From contig CP173058.1 of NCBI GenBank assembly GCA_044772875.1, positions 1,984,001 to 2,048,000 on the forward strand: a stretch of DNA of 64,000 bases, in the 5' to 3' direction. The DNA comes from Morganella morganii_D. Its GTDB lineage: Bacteria > Pseudomonadota > Gammaproteobacteria > Enterobacterales > Enterobacteriaceae. Position 1 is the stretch's first letter. Each line of letters opens with the position of its first letter. Below the pieces are notes generated by a model. It was not told the DNA's origin. It did not search any database and saw nothing but the letters and a program-made list of their open reading frames with translations. Below, one piece after another: positions 16,861 through 26,066 of this stretch. The translations under genes were made by a program, and so were the position numbers.

Positions 16861-17452
16861 GCCTGAATCTGCGTTTTTTTCAGCCTCCACATTAATTAAA
16901 TATATATTAAATTTGTGACAATTTTATTTATCATCCGTTTTTAAACAGGAACTAAATAGTACGGATGATTAATTTTACAAATACTCTATTTAATAATCAA
17001 AAAACGATATCTTTATATTTTTTTATAGCCTGATTTATTCTTTTTTATTTCTCCCGGGACGGAAATAGCCTGTTTCCGCATGTGGGTATAGCTCCTAATA
17101 TCAACATAAACCAACTATAATAATTCACACAGAGTTTTGTTCCGTAAAATATTAATATTATAGATTTTGTGATTACCACAATAACAACCAGCCTGTGGAG
17201 AAAATCCATTACCGGACAGCATTAAAACGGGAGGAAATGTTATTTTGCTAAAACCGATTCAGTCATAAGAATGGTTTTCTGCCCCATTGACACAATTATC
17301 TGTTACGACTAACTACCCGCGTGGCAGACACTAACCTGTGTGACAATCTTCATACTTCATCAATCGCATCTGCTTTACCATTGCATTCCGGGACAGCCAT
17401 GCTGTAATGATTTACGGCTTAAGTGTTAACCCCGGTAAACAGGAGAATGTAT

Positions 17453-18208
17453 ATGTTCGACTTGACAGGTAAAATCGCGGTGGTTTCCGGCGGCGCCAAA
17501 GGGATTGGCCGCGGCATCGTAACCGCCCTGAAAAAAGGCGGTGCTACCATTATTATCGCCGATATTGATGAAAAAACCGGCCGTGCAACCGCCGCTGAAC
17601 TGGGCACAGACTTTATGGCTCTGGATGTAACCTTTCAGTCCCGGTGCCGTGCCGTTATCAGCGAAGTCAGAGAAAAGTATGGCCGTCTGGATATCCTCTG
17701 CTCAAATACCGGTATTTTCCCGCAATGCACCATAAAATCCATGACAGAGCAGGACTGGGATACCATGCAAAAGGTGAATGTGAAGGGGATGTTTTTTCTG
17801 GTTCAGGCCGCGCTGAGCGTGATGGAGGAGCAGAAATACGGCCGGATCGTGATTACCTCATCAATTACCGGCCCGGTAACCGGTTTTCCGGGCTGGAGCC
17901 ATTACGGTGCGAGCAAAGCAGCACAACTCGGCTTTATGCGCAGTGCCGCACTGGAATATGCCCGACTGGGGATCACCATTAACGCTGTCCAGCCGGGTAA
18001 TATCCTGACAGAAGGACTGAAAGCTCAGGGCGAAACGTATCTGGATCAGATGCGCGCCACCATTCCGGCGCACACACTCGGAGAGCCGGAAGATATCGGT
18101 TATGCAGCGGCATTTCTTGCCTCTGATGAAGCTAAATATATTACCGGACAGACCATCATTATTGACGGCGGTCAGATTCTGCCGGAGTCACCGGAAGCGC
18201 TGCTCTGA
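17453..18208 (+). CDS. SDR-family NAD(P)-dependent oxidoreductase
   Basis: A 251-residue classical short-chain dehydrogenase. The cofactor loop is SGGAKGIGRGI at residues 12-22, an acidic ADIDEKTG after strand 2 points to NAD, and the catalytic set is Ser in ITSSITGP with Tyr-x-x-x-Lys in HYGASKAAQ. The usual NNAG motif reads SNTG. ATG at 17453 is chosen because AGGAG lies seven bases upstream; the ATG at 17447 is too close. Substrate unknown. It is monocistronic, ending at a terminator shared with efeB. Confidence 0.85.
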   Translation: MFDLTGKIAVVSGGAKGIGRGIVTALKKGGATIIIADIDEKTGRATAAELGTDFMALDVTFQSRCRAVISEVREKYGRLDILCSNTGIFPQCTIKSMTEQDWDTMQKVNVKGMFFLVQAALSVMEEQKYGRIVITSSITGPVTGFPGWSHYGASKAAQLGFMRSAALEYARLGITINAVQPGNILTEGLKAQGETYLDQMRATIPAHTLGEPEDIGYAAAFLASDEAKYITGQTIIIDGGQILPESPEALL

Positions 18209-18223
18209 TAAAATAACGTTAGT

Positions 18224-18245
18224 GAGGATACCACCCGGTATCCTC
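18224..18245. terminator. Hairpin between convergent SDR and efeB genes
   Basis: Perfect 9-bp stem GAGGATACC/GGTATCCTC with a 4-base loop, between the two converging stop codons. The T-run is weak (TTATCC), so efficiency is uncertain. Confidence 0.65.
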
Positions 18246-19535
18246 TTATCCGATCTGTGCCCGCGCGGCAGCAATCAATGTTTCACCCAGATAGCTTTTC
18301 TCAGACGTTATGCCCGGCAATACCAGATAATACCCTCCGCCGAATGGTCTGATATAACGCTCAAGCGGTTCACCGTTCAGCCGTTTCTGTGTATCAATAA
18401 AGCCTTTTTTCAAATCCTTCTGGAATGAGATAAACACCAGCCCCATATCCAGTTGTCCTGACGGGGTCAGCCCCAGTGAATAGCTGTAACTGCGGCGGCG
18501 CAGTCTGGCAACATGTCTCTCTGTGGATCGGGGTTCTGCGCGGCGCATGTGAGAGTCAAACAAGACCCGGTCACCATGCGGATCCTGTTTAAAATCCGGA
18601 TCGTCATGTTCATGCACTTTTCCCATCGGCGCACCACTTGCTTTGTGACGGCCGAAATCATTTTCCTGGTCTTCCAGAGGTGTTCTGTCCCAGAATTCCA
18701 GTTCAAAGCGGATAAGACGCACCGCCTGATAGCTGCCGTTCTCCGCCCAGGCCGGTTCCTGACTTGTGATCCAGACAAGGTCATTCATCAGGGTATCATC
18801 TCCCGCATCCGCATTGCCGGTACCGTCTTTAAAGCCAAACAGATTAACCGGCGTGGTACGGCATTCAATATCCCGGGCGGGCAAAAAGCCGTCTATTTTC
18901 CATAACGGCGCCACCCGGCCGGAAAGACGGCGCAACACTTCACGTAATGCATAAATCACGGTTTCACGACTGTTGGCACAAAATTGCAGCAGGATGTCCC
19001 CGCCACACCAGGCCGGATCAAGCCGGTCGTTCGGAAATGCTGTCATGGCCGTGAATTTCTGCGGTTTCAGAGGAAATAAGCCGAAACGCTCATCAAACAG
19101 GGAGTGGCCGAGAGAAACGGTCACTGTCAGCGCATCTGCCGTCAGTGCCGTACCGAGAATACCGGATTCCGCAGGCGGCATTCTGTCATCCCCCGGTGCT
19201 GCAGCCTGCCGGTTGCGTGTCAGTTCCGCAATACAGCCGGTCAGCCGCCGGAAAACATCTTCAATTTCATCCAGTGTTTTGACGGTCAGATTCAGTGACA
19301 GAAAAATGGCTTCTTTCTGCTCCGGCGTGATAACCCCGGCCTGGTGTTTACCCCGAAACGGAATTTCCCTCAGCCGCGCACTGTTATCACACGCCGCCGG
19401 TGCTGCAACCGCAGAAAAGGCAGGCAATCCGCCGGATAACAGGACACTACCTGCCCCCAGCCATTTCAGGGTATTTCGTTTGCTGAGGCTGACAGACTCT
19501 TCTGTTTCAGTCAGATTGGCTTTGCCGTGTTTCAT
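18246..19535 (-). CDS. efeB: EfeB deferrochelatase/DyP-type peroxidase
   Basis: A 429-residue periplasmic haem peroxidase of the dye-decolorising family. A Tat-type signal is visible (SLSKRNTLKWLGAGS then a hydrophobic core ending AVAA). The DyP signature GFKDGTGN carries the catalytic Asp. A histidine-rich segment (KVHEHDDPDFKQDPHGDR) includes the likely proximal His. In EfeUOB systems it oxidises Fe(II) or takes iron from haem for the permease. It is last in the five-gene operon and overlaps efeO by four bases. Confidence 0.94.
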   Translation of the reverse strand: MKHGKANLTETEESVSLSKRNTLKWLGAGSVLLSGGLPAFSAVAAPAACDNSARLREIPFRGKHQAGVITPEQKEAIFLSLNLTVKTLDEIEDVFRRLTGCIAELTRNRQAAAPGDDRMPPAESGILGTALTADALTVTVSLGHSLFDERFGLFPLKPQKFTAMTAFPNDRLDPAWCGGDILLQFCANSRETVIYALREVLRRLSGRVAPLWKIDGFLPARDIECRTTPVNLFGFKDGTGNADAGDDTLMNDLVWITSQEPAWAENGSYQAVRLIRFELEFWDRTPLEDQENDFGRHKASGAPMGKVHEHDDPDFKQDPHGDRVLFDSHMRRAEPRSTERHVARLRRRSYSYSLGLTPSGQLDMGLVFISFQKDLKKGFIDTQKRLNGEPLERYIRPFGGGYYLVLPGITSEKSYLGETLIAAARAQIG

Positions 19536-20431
19536 GGTTCATTCCGGTATTTGTAATACACATCTATTTTCAGTTCCGCACGCAGTTGTGCCAGCGATTC
19601 CGCCAGCAGAGTCAGATCAGCATACAGCTGCTGTTTATCTTCCGGCGTCAGTTTTTCATATTCTGCATACTGTCCCCGGGTATCCCGGTAACGGGCTATT
19701 ACCGCATCAGGCCCTGCAAACTGTTTTCTGAGGATATCATTGGTTTTGGCGGACAATAGCGGTGACAATCCGCTGATAATACGGCGCGCACCCTCAATAT
19801 TGGCCGCGATATCTGACAGATCCGAACGACTGTAACGGTTTTCATCACCACTCAGCTTGGTACTGAGGATAAGCTCAATACTGTCATCCGCTGATTGCAC
19901 CAGCTTTGCCGCCGGAAGGGTTTCTACGGCAATACGCTGTTTCAGATCTGCAATATTGCGCAGCAAATCTGCGGTGGCGGCCTGAGCAGCCGCAGGATCA
20001 TTTTGTGCAAACAGAGCATATTCGATGCGGTGAAACCCGGTGAATTTCGGATCCTGCTCGCGGCTGAGAAAATACCCGGCATGAGGGTTAATCACCCTGT
20101 CGGCATGACCGAAGACCACCACTGCCGCACGGATAACTTCATAATCATAATGTGCCTGAATATATGCCCGGCGTGCGGCGGCCATATCCCCGGAGGCCAG
20201 TGCCTTTTGTAACAGCAGCAGCTGATGCTCTGCTGCTGCCGTCTGTTTCCCCATTACCGTCATATAACCCGCCACTACCGGACGAAATTTTTCCGGTGAC
20301 GGAATATCCCCTTTGGCGATCACCACATCACTGCCGGTATCCGGATTACCGGCGCGGTATTTCTCCGCATACCCGGGAGTACTGAGCAGCAGAGATATCA
20401 GAACCATTACAGCAGTCCGGTTAATCCGCAT
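19532..20431 (-). CDS. efeO: EfeO/EfeM-type periplasmic iron-binding protein (M75 domain)
   Basis: A 299-residue secreted protein with an N-terminal signal (VMVLISLLLSTPGYAE). The imelysin/M75 domain carries the HxxE motif in GFHRIEYALF. E. coli EfeO has an extra N-terminal cupredoxin domain; here that domain is encoded separately (21284-21619), so this is the short EfeM-like form. It delivers iron to EfeU. It overlaps efeU by 11 bases and efeB by four. Confidence 0.92.
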   Translation of the reverse strand: MRINRTAVMVLISLLLSTPGYAEKYRAGNPDTGSDVVIAKGDIPSPEKFRPVVAGYMTVMGKQTAAAEHQLLLLQKALASGDMAAARRAYIQAHYDYEVIRAAVVVFGHADRVINPHAGYFLSREQDPKFTGFHRIEYALFAQNDPAAAQAATADLLRNIADLKQRIAVETLPAAKLVQSADDSIELILSTKLSGDENRYSRSDLSDIAANIEGARRIISGLSPLLSAKTNDILRKQFAGPDAVIARYRDTRGQYAEYEKLTPEDKQQLYADLTLLAESLAQLRAELKIDVYYKYRNEP

Positions 20432-21260
20432 GGTTTTTTCCTCTGCGGCAGAACAGCGTAATAATCACCAGCCAATACACCACAAAGGTGATGACACACA
20501 GGCCGATAGGTTGTGCGCGGTAGCCAAACAGGCTGGCAAGGAAGCTGCCTGTTGTTCCGGTATCGTCCAGCCAGTCAGTAGTATCCCACAGCGGATAAAT
20601 GAGGAAATCATTCAGTTCGATATCATGTTCTGTCAGCAGGTTGACGATTTCTTCCGTTCCTTTAAGCAGCAGAGAACAGGCCAGGAACAGCAGTACAATG
20701 CCGGTGATACGGAAAAACCATTTCCAGGCAATTTTCCGGTAGGTGAACAGAAACAGCCACAGCGTCAGTGCCGCCACCGCAATACCGGCCACTACCTCCC
20801 CGGTAAATGACCACATGGTATCCGCATTCAGCCCCATCACAATACCTGAGAGGAACACCACAATTTCACTGCCCTCACGGGCTATTGCGATCGCGACAAT
20901 AAACAGCGCTCCCCACCAGGAGTGCTGCCGGGCACTCTCATTCATCTCCTGTTCAATGCCGGATTTCAGTGATGCACTGTGTTGCTGCATCCAGTACACC
21001 ATCTGTACAATCAGTACTGCCGCAAACAGCGACATACCGATCATAAAGTAAGTCTGACCGCTGTCATCCAGTACATTAAACACACCGTAAATAAGCAGTG
21101 CGAGAAACAGTGACAACACCACACCGAGTGCCACCCCACCCCAGAGATAGCGCCGTCCTGCGGCGGCGTCCGGGTGCTGTTTTATCCATGCATAAATGAT
21201 GCCGACCACCAGCAGAGCCTCGAAGCTTTCACGCCAGACGACAAAAAGAACCTGTCCCAT
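20421..21260 (-). CDS. efeU: EfeU ferrous iron permease (FTR1 family)
   Basis: A 279-residue inner-membrane permease with about seven membrane segments. Both FTR1 iron-binding REXXE motifs are present: RESFE in the first segment and REGSE in the fourth. Length matches E. coli EfeU. It sits in the middle of the operon, 23 bases after the cupredoxin gene. It transports iron after oxidation by EfeO/EfeB partners. Confidence 0.95.
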   Translation of the reverse strand: MGQVLFVVWRESFEALLVVGIIYAWIKQHPDAAAGRRYLWGGVALGVVLSLFLALLIYGVFNVLDDSGQTYFMIGMSLFAAVLIVQMVYWMQQHSASLKSGIEQEMNESARQHSWWGALFIVAIAIAREGSEIVVFLSGIVMGLNADTMWSFTGEVVAGIAVAALTLWLFLFTYRKIAWKWFFRITGIVLLFLACSLLLKGTEEIVNLLTEHDIELNDFLIYPLWDTTDWLDDTGTTGSFLASLFGYRAQPIGLCVITFVVYWLVIITLFCRRGKNHAD

Positions 21261-21283
21261 AATTAATTCCTGTGAACTGACAC

Positions 21284-21619
21284 TTATTCCGCGATGATTT
21301 CACCAGCCGGATGCGACAGATGAAAATCATCAAAAAAAGTATATTTTCCGGGCTTAAGCGGCGCAATCACCACCACGGAAGATGCGCCCGGTGCCAGCAC
21401 TTTCTCTTTGCGCAGCCGGGTGCTTTCAAATTCGACCGGCTCGGTGCCGGTATTGGTGATTTTAATGCGGATCGGGGTTTTCGCGGGTACTTTCAGTACC
21501 GGCGGTGTCAGTTCACCGTTATTCATTTCCAGTTCGACAGTGAATTTCTCTGCCGCACCCGCAGGCAGTGATATCAGGGAAAGCACTGATAAACACAGTG
21601 CCATAACAAGGGATTTCAT
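21284..21619 (-). CDS. Periplasmic cupredoxin-domain protein of the Efe system
   Basis: A 111-residue protein with a clear signal peptide (LVMALCLSVLSLISLPAGAA). The mature part is a cupredoxin-like beta sandwich (VKVPAKTPIRIKITNTGTEP; SSVVVIAPLKPGKYTFFDDF then HLSHPAGEI). It corresponds to the N-terminal domain of E. coli EfeO, split into its own gene (often called EfeP). It probably binds copper or Fe(III) and aids iron transfer or oxidation. It is second in the operon. Confidence 0.85.
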   Translation of the reverse strand: MKSLVMALCLSVLSLISLPAGAAEKFTVELEMNNGELTPPVLKVPAKTPIRIKITNTGTEPVEFESTRLRKEKVLAPGASSVVVIAPLKPGKYTFFDDFHLSHPAGEIIAE

Positions 21620-21703
21620 GAGTGACCTCAGCGGGATAGTGACATCCGGTGTCCGGACAACAGACCGCTGTTACCCGGTCTGCCGTTTCCTTAAATAATA
21701 AAC

Positions 21704-22258
21704 TCAGTAACTGCCTTTGCGGCCGGTGCCGGCATACTCGAAGTCCCAGGAGACATCAAACGGCTCAAACCACGGGGCAACACCGGTTTCTTTATCGATA
21801 TGGCGGCCGAAGGCTACATTGTCATTCATGCCCGGCGGAGAGATACGGTATTCGACACGGTATTTGCCGTAACCATCCAGTTTCAGGTTTTCACCATAGT
21901 GCGGACCGTCACTGGCAACCATCGCCATAAAAGTGCCGGACTGAGCTTTCTCCGGCTCATCCAGTTTGGTGACTTTGTAATCTACTTTCAGATACGGGAT
22001 CCAGTCCCCTTCCGCGAAACCGTTCGGGTTTTCCTCAACGGCGTGAATATCCGCTTCCAGATGGATGTCTGATTTGTCTGCCGCCAGGTGGTGCATTTCA
22101 TGTTTACCTTCCACCGCCATGGTAATCGGTTGCAGATACACCCCCTGAATTTCCATACCGTTTTTAATGACAGGCTGTCCGAGCGGATACTCCAGTGCCA
22201 TCGCGGAGGTTGATACCACACCCAGTAATGCTGCTGCCACACTCATCCCGATACGCAT
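21704..22258 (-). CDS. fetP: P19/FetP-type periplasmic iron-binding protein
   Basis: A 184-residue secreted protein (signal ending SAMA). The mature protein matches the Campylobacter P19/E. coli FetP family: GVYLQPITMAVEGKHEMHHL then DIHLEADIHA supplies the His/Met/Asp metal ligands, with KYRVEYRISPPG and a C-terminal WFEPFDVSWDFEY. P19 proteins bind copper and Fe at acidic sites and partner with FTR1-type permeases. It leads the operon, 34 bases downstream of a strong Fur box. Confidence 0.9.
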   Translation of the reverse strand: MRIGMSVAAALLGVVSTSAMALEYPLGQPVIKNGMEIQGVYLQPITMAVEGKHEMHHLAADKSDIHLEADIHAVEENPNGFAEGDWIPYLKVDYKVTKLDEPEKAQSGTFMAMVASDGPHYGENLKLDGYGKYRVEYRISPPGMNDNVAFGRHIDKETGVAPWFEPFDVSWDFEYAGTGRKGSY

Positions 22259-22292
22259 GCTGATTCCTCATTGTCATTATGCAAATAGTGCT

Positions 22293-22311
22293 GACAATAA
22301 TAATCATTATC
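22293..22311. promoter_or_regulatory. Fur box upstream of the iron operon
   Basis: GACAATAATAATCATTATC matches the 19-bp Fur consensus at 17 positions. It is 34 bases upstream of the fetP start, where it would cover the promoter. Iron repression of the whole five-gene operon is predicted. Confidence 0.9.
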
Positions 22312-22424
22312 ATTTATTCTGTTCAAGTAAAAGTTATCGCTTACTGCCATATTTTTCAATGAAACGGTTACATTTTCCCCCGGATTCAGACACAACATAC
22401 TCCCTGCCTGCCACGGTAAACCGG

Positions 22425-22607
22425 ATGGAAAAGGTGCGCTGCTGTGCAGACGGGCGCTTTTATACCTCTTCCGGTGTATCGGCAGGTACGGACACGGCAC
22501 TGGCATTTATTGCAGATCGCCACGGCGAAGCCACAGCAGAAAAGATCGCACAACACATTGAATACCAGTGGCATAATGATGCCGGCGATGACCCTTTCAC
22601 CGTATAA
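22425..22607 (+). pseudogene. DJ-1/PfpI family C-terminal remnant
   Basis: About 60 residues remain. DGRFYTSSGVSAGTDTALAF, then IADRHGEATAEKIAQHIEYQ match the C-terminal end of DJ-1/PfpI (glutamine amidotransferase-like) proteins, which usually exceed 180 residues. The nucleophile-cysteine half is absent and no ribosome site precedes it. It lies between the fetP promoter and a small gene on the same strand. It is best read as a decayed gene. Confidence 0.6.
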
Positions 22608-22672
22608 AAACTGGACGGCAGGCAACGCTTTACGACATAATAGCGCCTCTGAAATAAAACCGGCGGATGTTT

Positions 22673-22924
22673 ATGTTAGAAACTATCGGATTTGTGTTAC
22701 TGGTGAGTACCTGCGGCGACGATGCCTGCGAGGCACTGCCGGTCACAGAAGATATCTATACCAGACATGAGTGCGAACTCCGCCTGAAATACATCGCCAA
22801 ACGCCGTCCCAACCTCTACTTTATGTGTAACGAGGTCATGCGTGAAACCGGGTCCGGTAATGACGGCAGTCCCGCTGCTCCTGACGATCCGGAAAATACG
22901 CTCCCCGCAGATGAGCAGCCGTAA
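22673..22924 (+). CDS. Small cysteine-containing protein, YebW/DUF1482-like
   Basis: About 83 residues, starting MLETIGFVLLVSTCGDDACE. A hydrophobic start, a CGDDACE element, then TRHECELRL and YFMCNEV resemble the DUF1482 (YebW) pattern of enterobacteria. A proline/acid-rich tail of 25 residues follows. The ATG at 22673 has a better-placed GGCGG than the ATG at 22667. Localisation is probably membrane or periplasm. Function unknown; family assignment is tentative. Confidence 0.5.
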   Translation: MLETIGFVLLVSTCGDDACEALPVTEDIYTRHECELRLKYIAKRRPNLYFMCNEVMRETGSGNDGSPAAPDDPENTLPADEQP

Positions 22925-22928
22925 TCTT

Positions 22929-23447
22929 TCAGCTGAACGGATTAATTCCCTGTTTTATCAGACGCCGGAAACGGTAAATAGCCCAGCCGTTGATCACAAG
23001 AAACGTTGACTCAATCAGTGTACCGCCTACTGTTCCCAGCCAGGCGTTATATACCACCCAGCAGGCCGTTGAACACCAGATCACATACCGCATACGCAAT
23101 CCTGTCAGCAGGAAAAACGCAAAGGTACTCATCAGTGTGCCCGTTACCGGCAGAACTTCCTGCCAGGTGCGGATATTCGGCACCGCCAGAATCAGCGTCA
23201 GTGAGACAAATAACCAGAGCACCCAACGCTGGCGGTGGCTGATGGAAACATAGGTCCGGATGCTGTTGAGAGTGGCGCTGATCCCGGCAGGATAAGCACC
23301 GAGCAGGAAAAAGTGGAATGCCATAATGGCGGTGTAAATTGATAACCGGATTTTGAGTTTCCGCTCATTGCGCTGGACAAAAACCGTTGTTCCGATAATA
23401 AACGCAACAATACCGAGCCCCTGCCCCGCGTAATACAGATAGTCCAT
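22929..23447 (-). CDS. ygjV: YgjV family inner membrane protein
   Basis: A 172-residue protein with about five hydrophobic segments. GLGIVAFIIGTTVFVQRNER, then FHFFLLGAYPAGISATLNSI, and the C-terminal GGTLIESTFLVINGWAIYRF follow E. coli YgjV closely in order and length. Molecular function is unknown. It is convergent with the DUF1482-like gene, with only four bases between stops. Confidence 0.88.
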   Translation of the reverse strand: MDYLYYAGQGLGIVAFIIGTTVFVQRNERKLKIRLSIYTAIMAFHFFLLGAYPAGISATLNSIRTYVSISHRQRWVLWLFVSLTLILAVPNIRTWQEVLPVTGTLMSTFAFFLLTGLRMRYVIWCSTACWVVYNAWLGTVGGTLIESTFLVINGWAIYRFRRLIKQGINPFS

Positions 23448-23548
23448 CGTCCCCTGCCGTCATCACATGCTGAATGGTTTTAATTATTGTGCTGTTCAGC
23501 ATAAACAGAATTTGTTCAGGTTGCGAGCCATTGCACGCTTTATCCATT

Positions 23549-23575
23549 AAAAAAGAGGCCTCAGCCCCTTTTCTT
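23549..23575 (-). terminator. Terminator of the 75-residue small gene
   Basis: GAAAAGGGGC-TGAG-GCCTCTTTTTT on the minus strand makes a stem with one mismatch followed by six T. It is 35 bases past the stop at 23610. Confidence 0.6.
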
Positions 23576-23609
23576 ATTGCATCATGCCGTTATCACATGC
23601 GCAGTGGTA

Positions 23610-23837
23610 TTAACATGCCATATAGCCCGGATAATGTGTCTCGGTTTTGTGATAGGTCCGGGTTTTTTTATTGTCATCCTGAATCACACAGACTCTGCTT
23701 TTTGACTTCAGCGCCTGCGGGATGTTGTCTGCGTTTTCATCCGCGGTGGCGGCAATAAAGATGTTAATTTTTGATTTCCCTTTACTGTACGTATAAGGCA
23801 TTCCTAACAAACGTCTCGCAGCTCTATTAGTTCGCAT
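23610..23837 (-). CDS. Small protein of unknown function
   Basis: A 75-residue basic protein (MRTNRAARRLLGMPYTYSKG, a hydrophobic strand INIFIAATADE, then CVIQDDNKKTRTYHKTETHY). A textbook AGGAG lies six bases before ATG and a terminator follows, so it is a real gene. It has no signal peptide or membrane segment. I do not recognise the family. It is divergent from the HIT gene. Confidence 0.65.
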   Translation of the reverse strand: MRTNRAARRLLGMPYTYSKGKSKINIFIAATADENADNIPQALKSKSRVCVIQDDNKKTRTYHKTETHYPGYMAC

Positions 23838-23998
23838 AATAAACTCCTCATTGTTATGAACGTTCGCCCATTATAGCAACTTACTGAAAATAATAAAGTT
23901 TAATCCAAGTGGCTGATTTTCGGCCTGCATAATGGTATTTCCGCTCCCTATCCTGTATGTTGGATACGACCTGTTCACTGACCGGGAGAGTCTGATAA

Positions 23999-24463
23999 AT
24001 GGCCTGTATTTTTTGTGATATCGCGGCGGGGAAAGCTCCCTGTCATAAGATCTGGGAAGACGAACACTATCTGGCGTTTTTGTCGATTTTTCCCAATACT
24101 GACGGGTTTACGGTTGTGATCCCGAAAGCACATTATCAGAGCTATGCATTTGATCTGGAAGATCATGTTCTGACCAATCTGGTACTGGCGACCAAAAAAG
24201 TGGCAAAAATACTGGAAAAGGCGTTTCCGGATGTCGCACGCTGCGGCATGTTTTTTGAGGGCTACGGAGTAGATCATATCCACAGTAAACTCAGCCCGAT
24301 GCACGGCACTGCGGATATGACAGAATGGCGGCCGATTGAGCATAAACAACCTGCGTTTTACACGCAGTATCCGGGGTTTTTATCGTCTCACGACTGTGAG
24401 CGGGCAGACGATAAAAAACTGGCTGAACTGGCGGCGGCTATCCGCGCGGATCTGGAAAACTGA
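23999..24463 (+). CDS. HIT family nucleotide hydrolase/transferase
   Basis: A 154-residue histidine-triad protein. It has the N-terminal CIFCDIAAG motif and the active-site segment GVDHIHSKLSPMHG. The triad reads His-Ile-His-Ser-Lys, a known subfamily variant that keeps the middle catalytic His. C-terminal residues DDKKLAELAAAIRADLEN form a helix. It probably hydrolyses nucleoside phosphoramidates or dinucleotides. It is monocistronic; a hairpin (24467-24496) separates it from the convergent membrane-protein gene. Confidence 0.9.
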   Translation: MACIFCDIAAGKAPCHKIWEDEHYLAFLSIFPNTDGFTVVIPKAHYQSYAFDLEDHVLTNLVLATKKVAKILEKAFPDVARCGMFFEGYGVDHIHSKLSPMHGTADMTEWRPIEHKQPAFYTQYPGFLSSHDCERADDKKLAELAAAIRADLEN

Positions 24464-24500
24464 GTCATTCCGGTGGTGCAGCCACCACCGGAATGTTGTA

Positions 24501-25607
24501 TCAGCGGACCTCACACCCGACCACTGTGGCATACCCCAGGCCGTCACTGTCCATCATCAGCAGACACTGCGGACTGAGGGTTTCCATGGCTTTTATCAGC
24601 ATCATGGCCATAACAAAAACGGCTTCCCTGTCGGCACAGACCTGATTATCTGCGATATAAATGTTATTTTTCAGGAAAATACGGCGCTGTGCTTTATTAC
24701 AGTACTGATAAATCACATCCTGTGCCAGTTCATTTTCCCGCATCAGCCAGAATGATTTTTCTTCCTCTTTATCCAGCAGATTCATTTTTTCCAGCATCGG
24801 CAGATCCGCATTCAACTGCATTTCATTGATCGGCATAAAGCGGGACAGACTGCCGTTAAACGGAAAGGTATTGCGCTCAAAGTAGTAGCAGGATGTCAGC
24901 AGAATGGCACTGGCCATTTCATGATAAGCTGGGATTTGACCCGCCTGCCAGATATTCAGCCCGGCCAGCAGCCACATGGCACTGTTATCTTCCTCATCAA
25001 ATAAATGGCCGATATCATCGGGTGTCTGAATGAATTCCGTCGCACAGCCCCAGATTTTTGTCACATTGCGCTCAATTTCTGTATTTTGCAGCTGATTCGG
25101 GGTGATCACATACACGGTTTTCAGTTTTGATTGATAACCTTCATGTTGCTGTTCCAGATCTTTGGCCAGTGCGGTGAAAATAGCTTCAACGGAGTGATCA
25201 TAACCGGCAAGCAGCTGTTTTTCTTCCTCTTCTTCCCGGTGTTTCCGCTCTGATGTATAAACCTGTTTGACACTTTTCGGCATCAGTAATGAAACCCCGG
25301 TGACCATCAGTCTGCGCTGGCACCAGTTTACCCATTCATTGCGTTTGAAATTAATGGATGCATTCCAGCTCTGACAGGCAATGCGTGCCTGCTCATGACG
25401 GTGCGTAGCATAAGTGAACAGGCACATCCATATCAGAATGTAAGGCAGATAAATAAAAATCAGTACTTCCGTCAGCGGGAGGTTGAAAATATAAAAATCG
25501 AGAAAAAAGATAAGTGCCAGAACAACGAACAGTAACCCCAGCCACAGCGTAATTTTGGCGCCCGGTGCATCACGTTTAACCGGAAATTCAGGAACAGGCC
25601 ACGACAT
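24501..25607 (-). CDS. Two-segment membrane protein of unknown function
   Basis: A 368-residue protein. Residues 17-40 and 45-65 form two adjacent membrane segments, followed by a charged linker (RKHREEEEEKQLLAGYDHSV) and a large soluble C-terminal domain with YVITPNQLQNTEIERNV and WLLAGLNIWQAG. The C-terminal domain is presumably cytoplasmic. The architecture resembles proteins seen with type VI secretion or toxin loci, but I find no such neighbour and do not assign a family. It is monocistronic. The 250 bases upstream toward the tRNA cluster show no gene. Confidence 0.65.
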   Translation of the reverse strand: MSWPVPEFPVKRDAPGAKITLWLGLLFVVLALIFFLDFYIFNLPLTEVLIFIYLPYILIWMCLFTYATHRHEQARIACQSWNASINFKRNEWVNWCQRRLMVTGVSLLMPKSVKQVYTSERKHREEEEEKQLLAGYDHSVEAIFTALAKDLEQQHEGYQSKLKTVYVITPNQLQNTEIERNVTKIWGCATEFIQTPDDIGHLFDEEDNSAMWLLAGLNIWQAGQIPAYHEMASAILLTSCYYFERNTFPFNGSLSRFMPINEMQLNADLPMLEKMNLLDKEEEKSFWLMRENELAQDVIYQYCNKAQRRIFLKNNIYIADNQVCADREAVFVMAMMLIKAMETLSPQCLLMMDSDGLGYATVVGCEVR

Positions 25608-25857
25608 CGGAATATAGCTCCATGCTGAAAGAAATACAGATATGCCGCTCCGGGCTCCCGAAACGACGCCAATATTTGTTATAAAAGAGAGATCACAAAA
25701 AATCGTGACAGATACAGGGAAATAACGGCAGACCGGTTAAAAACTTTAATAGAACAGCATGAGGCAGATCACAGAATCAGACTGACAGTGCAGGGAAACA
25801 GACAGAAATACAGAAAGAGGATAATGAAGAAAACAGAAAAACGAGAGATAAGAAAGA

Positions 25858-25933
25858 TGGTGGGTCGTACAGGATTCGAACCTGTGACCAATTGATTAAA
25901 AGTCAACTGCTCTACCAACTGAGCTAACGACCC
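25858..25933 (-). tRNA. tRNA-Lys (anticodon UUU), copy 1
   Basis: A 76-base tRNA with CCA and UUU anticodon, last in a five-tRNA operon (Val, Val, Val, Lys, Lys) divergent from gltX. This is the valUXY-lysV arrangement of E. coli with one extra Lys gene. Confidence 0.97.
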
Positions 25934-25958
25934 ATCTTTTAGGATTTGCTTTCAGGAA

Positions 25959-26034
25959 TGGTGGGTCGTACAGGATTCGAACCTGTGACCAATTGATTAA
26001 AAGTCAACTGCTCTACCAACTGAGCTAACGACCC
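25959..26034 (-). tRNA. tRNA-Lys (anticodon UUU), copy 2
   Basis: Identical to the neighbouring Lys tRNA over its 76 bases, including CCA. Confidence 0.97.
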
Positions 26035-26066
26035 ATACCTGAGTGATGCGGGAGAATCATGTGAAG

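Larger units (their letters stand above)
16122..17452. other. 1.3-kb AT-rich intergenic region between tdcB and an SDR gene
   Basis: No credible protein gene is visible on either strand. The region is strongly AT-rich with many T and A tracts, which favours curvature and H-NS or IHF binding. It contains a near-consensus CRP site (16559-16574) and an intrinsic-terminator-like hairpin on the plus strand (16836-16860) with no open gene before it. Both tdcB and the SDR gene read away from it. Confidence 0.7.

Noticed and set aside
23999..24463. HIT triad with Lys in place of the third His as a possible loss of function
   Set aside because: This His-x-His-x-Lys-Leu form is a common subfamily variant and keeps the catalytic middle His.
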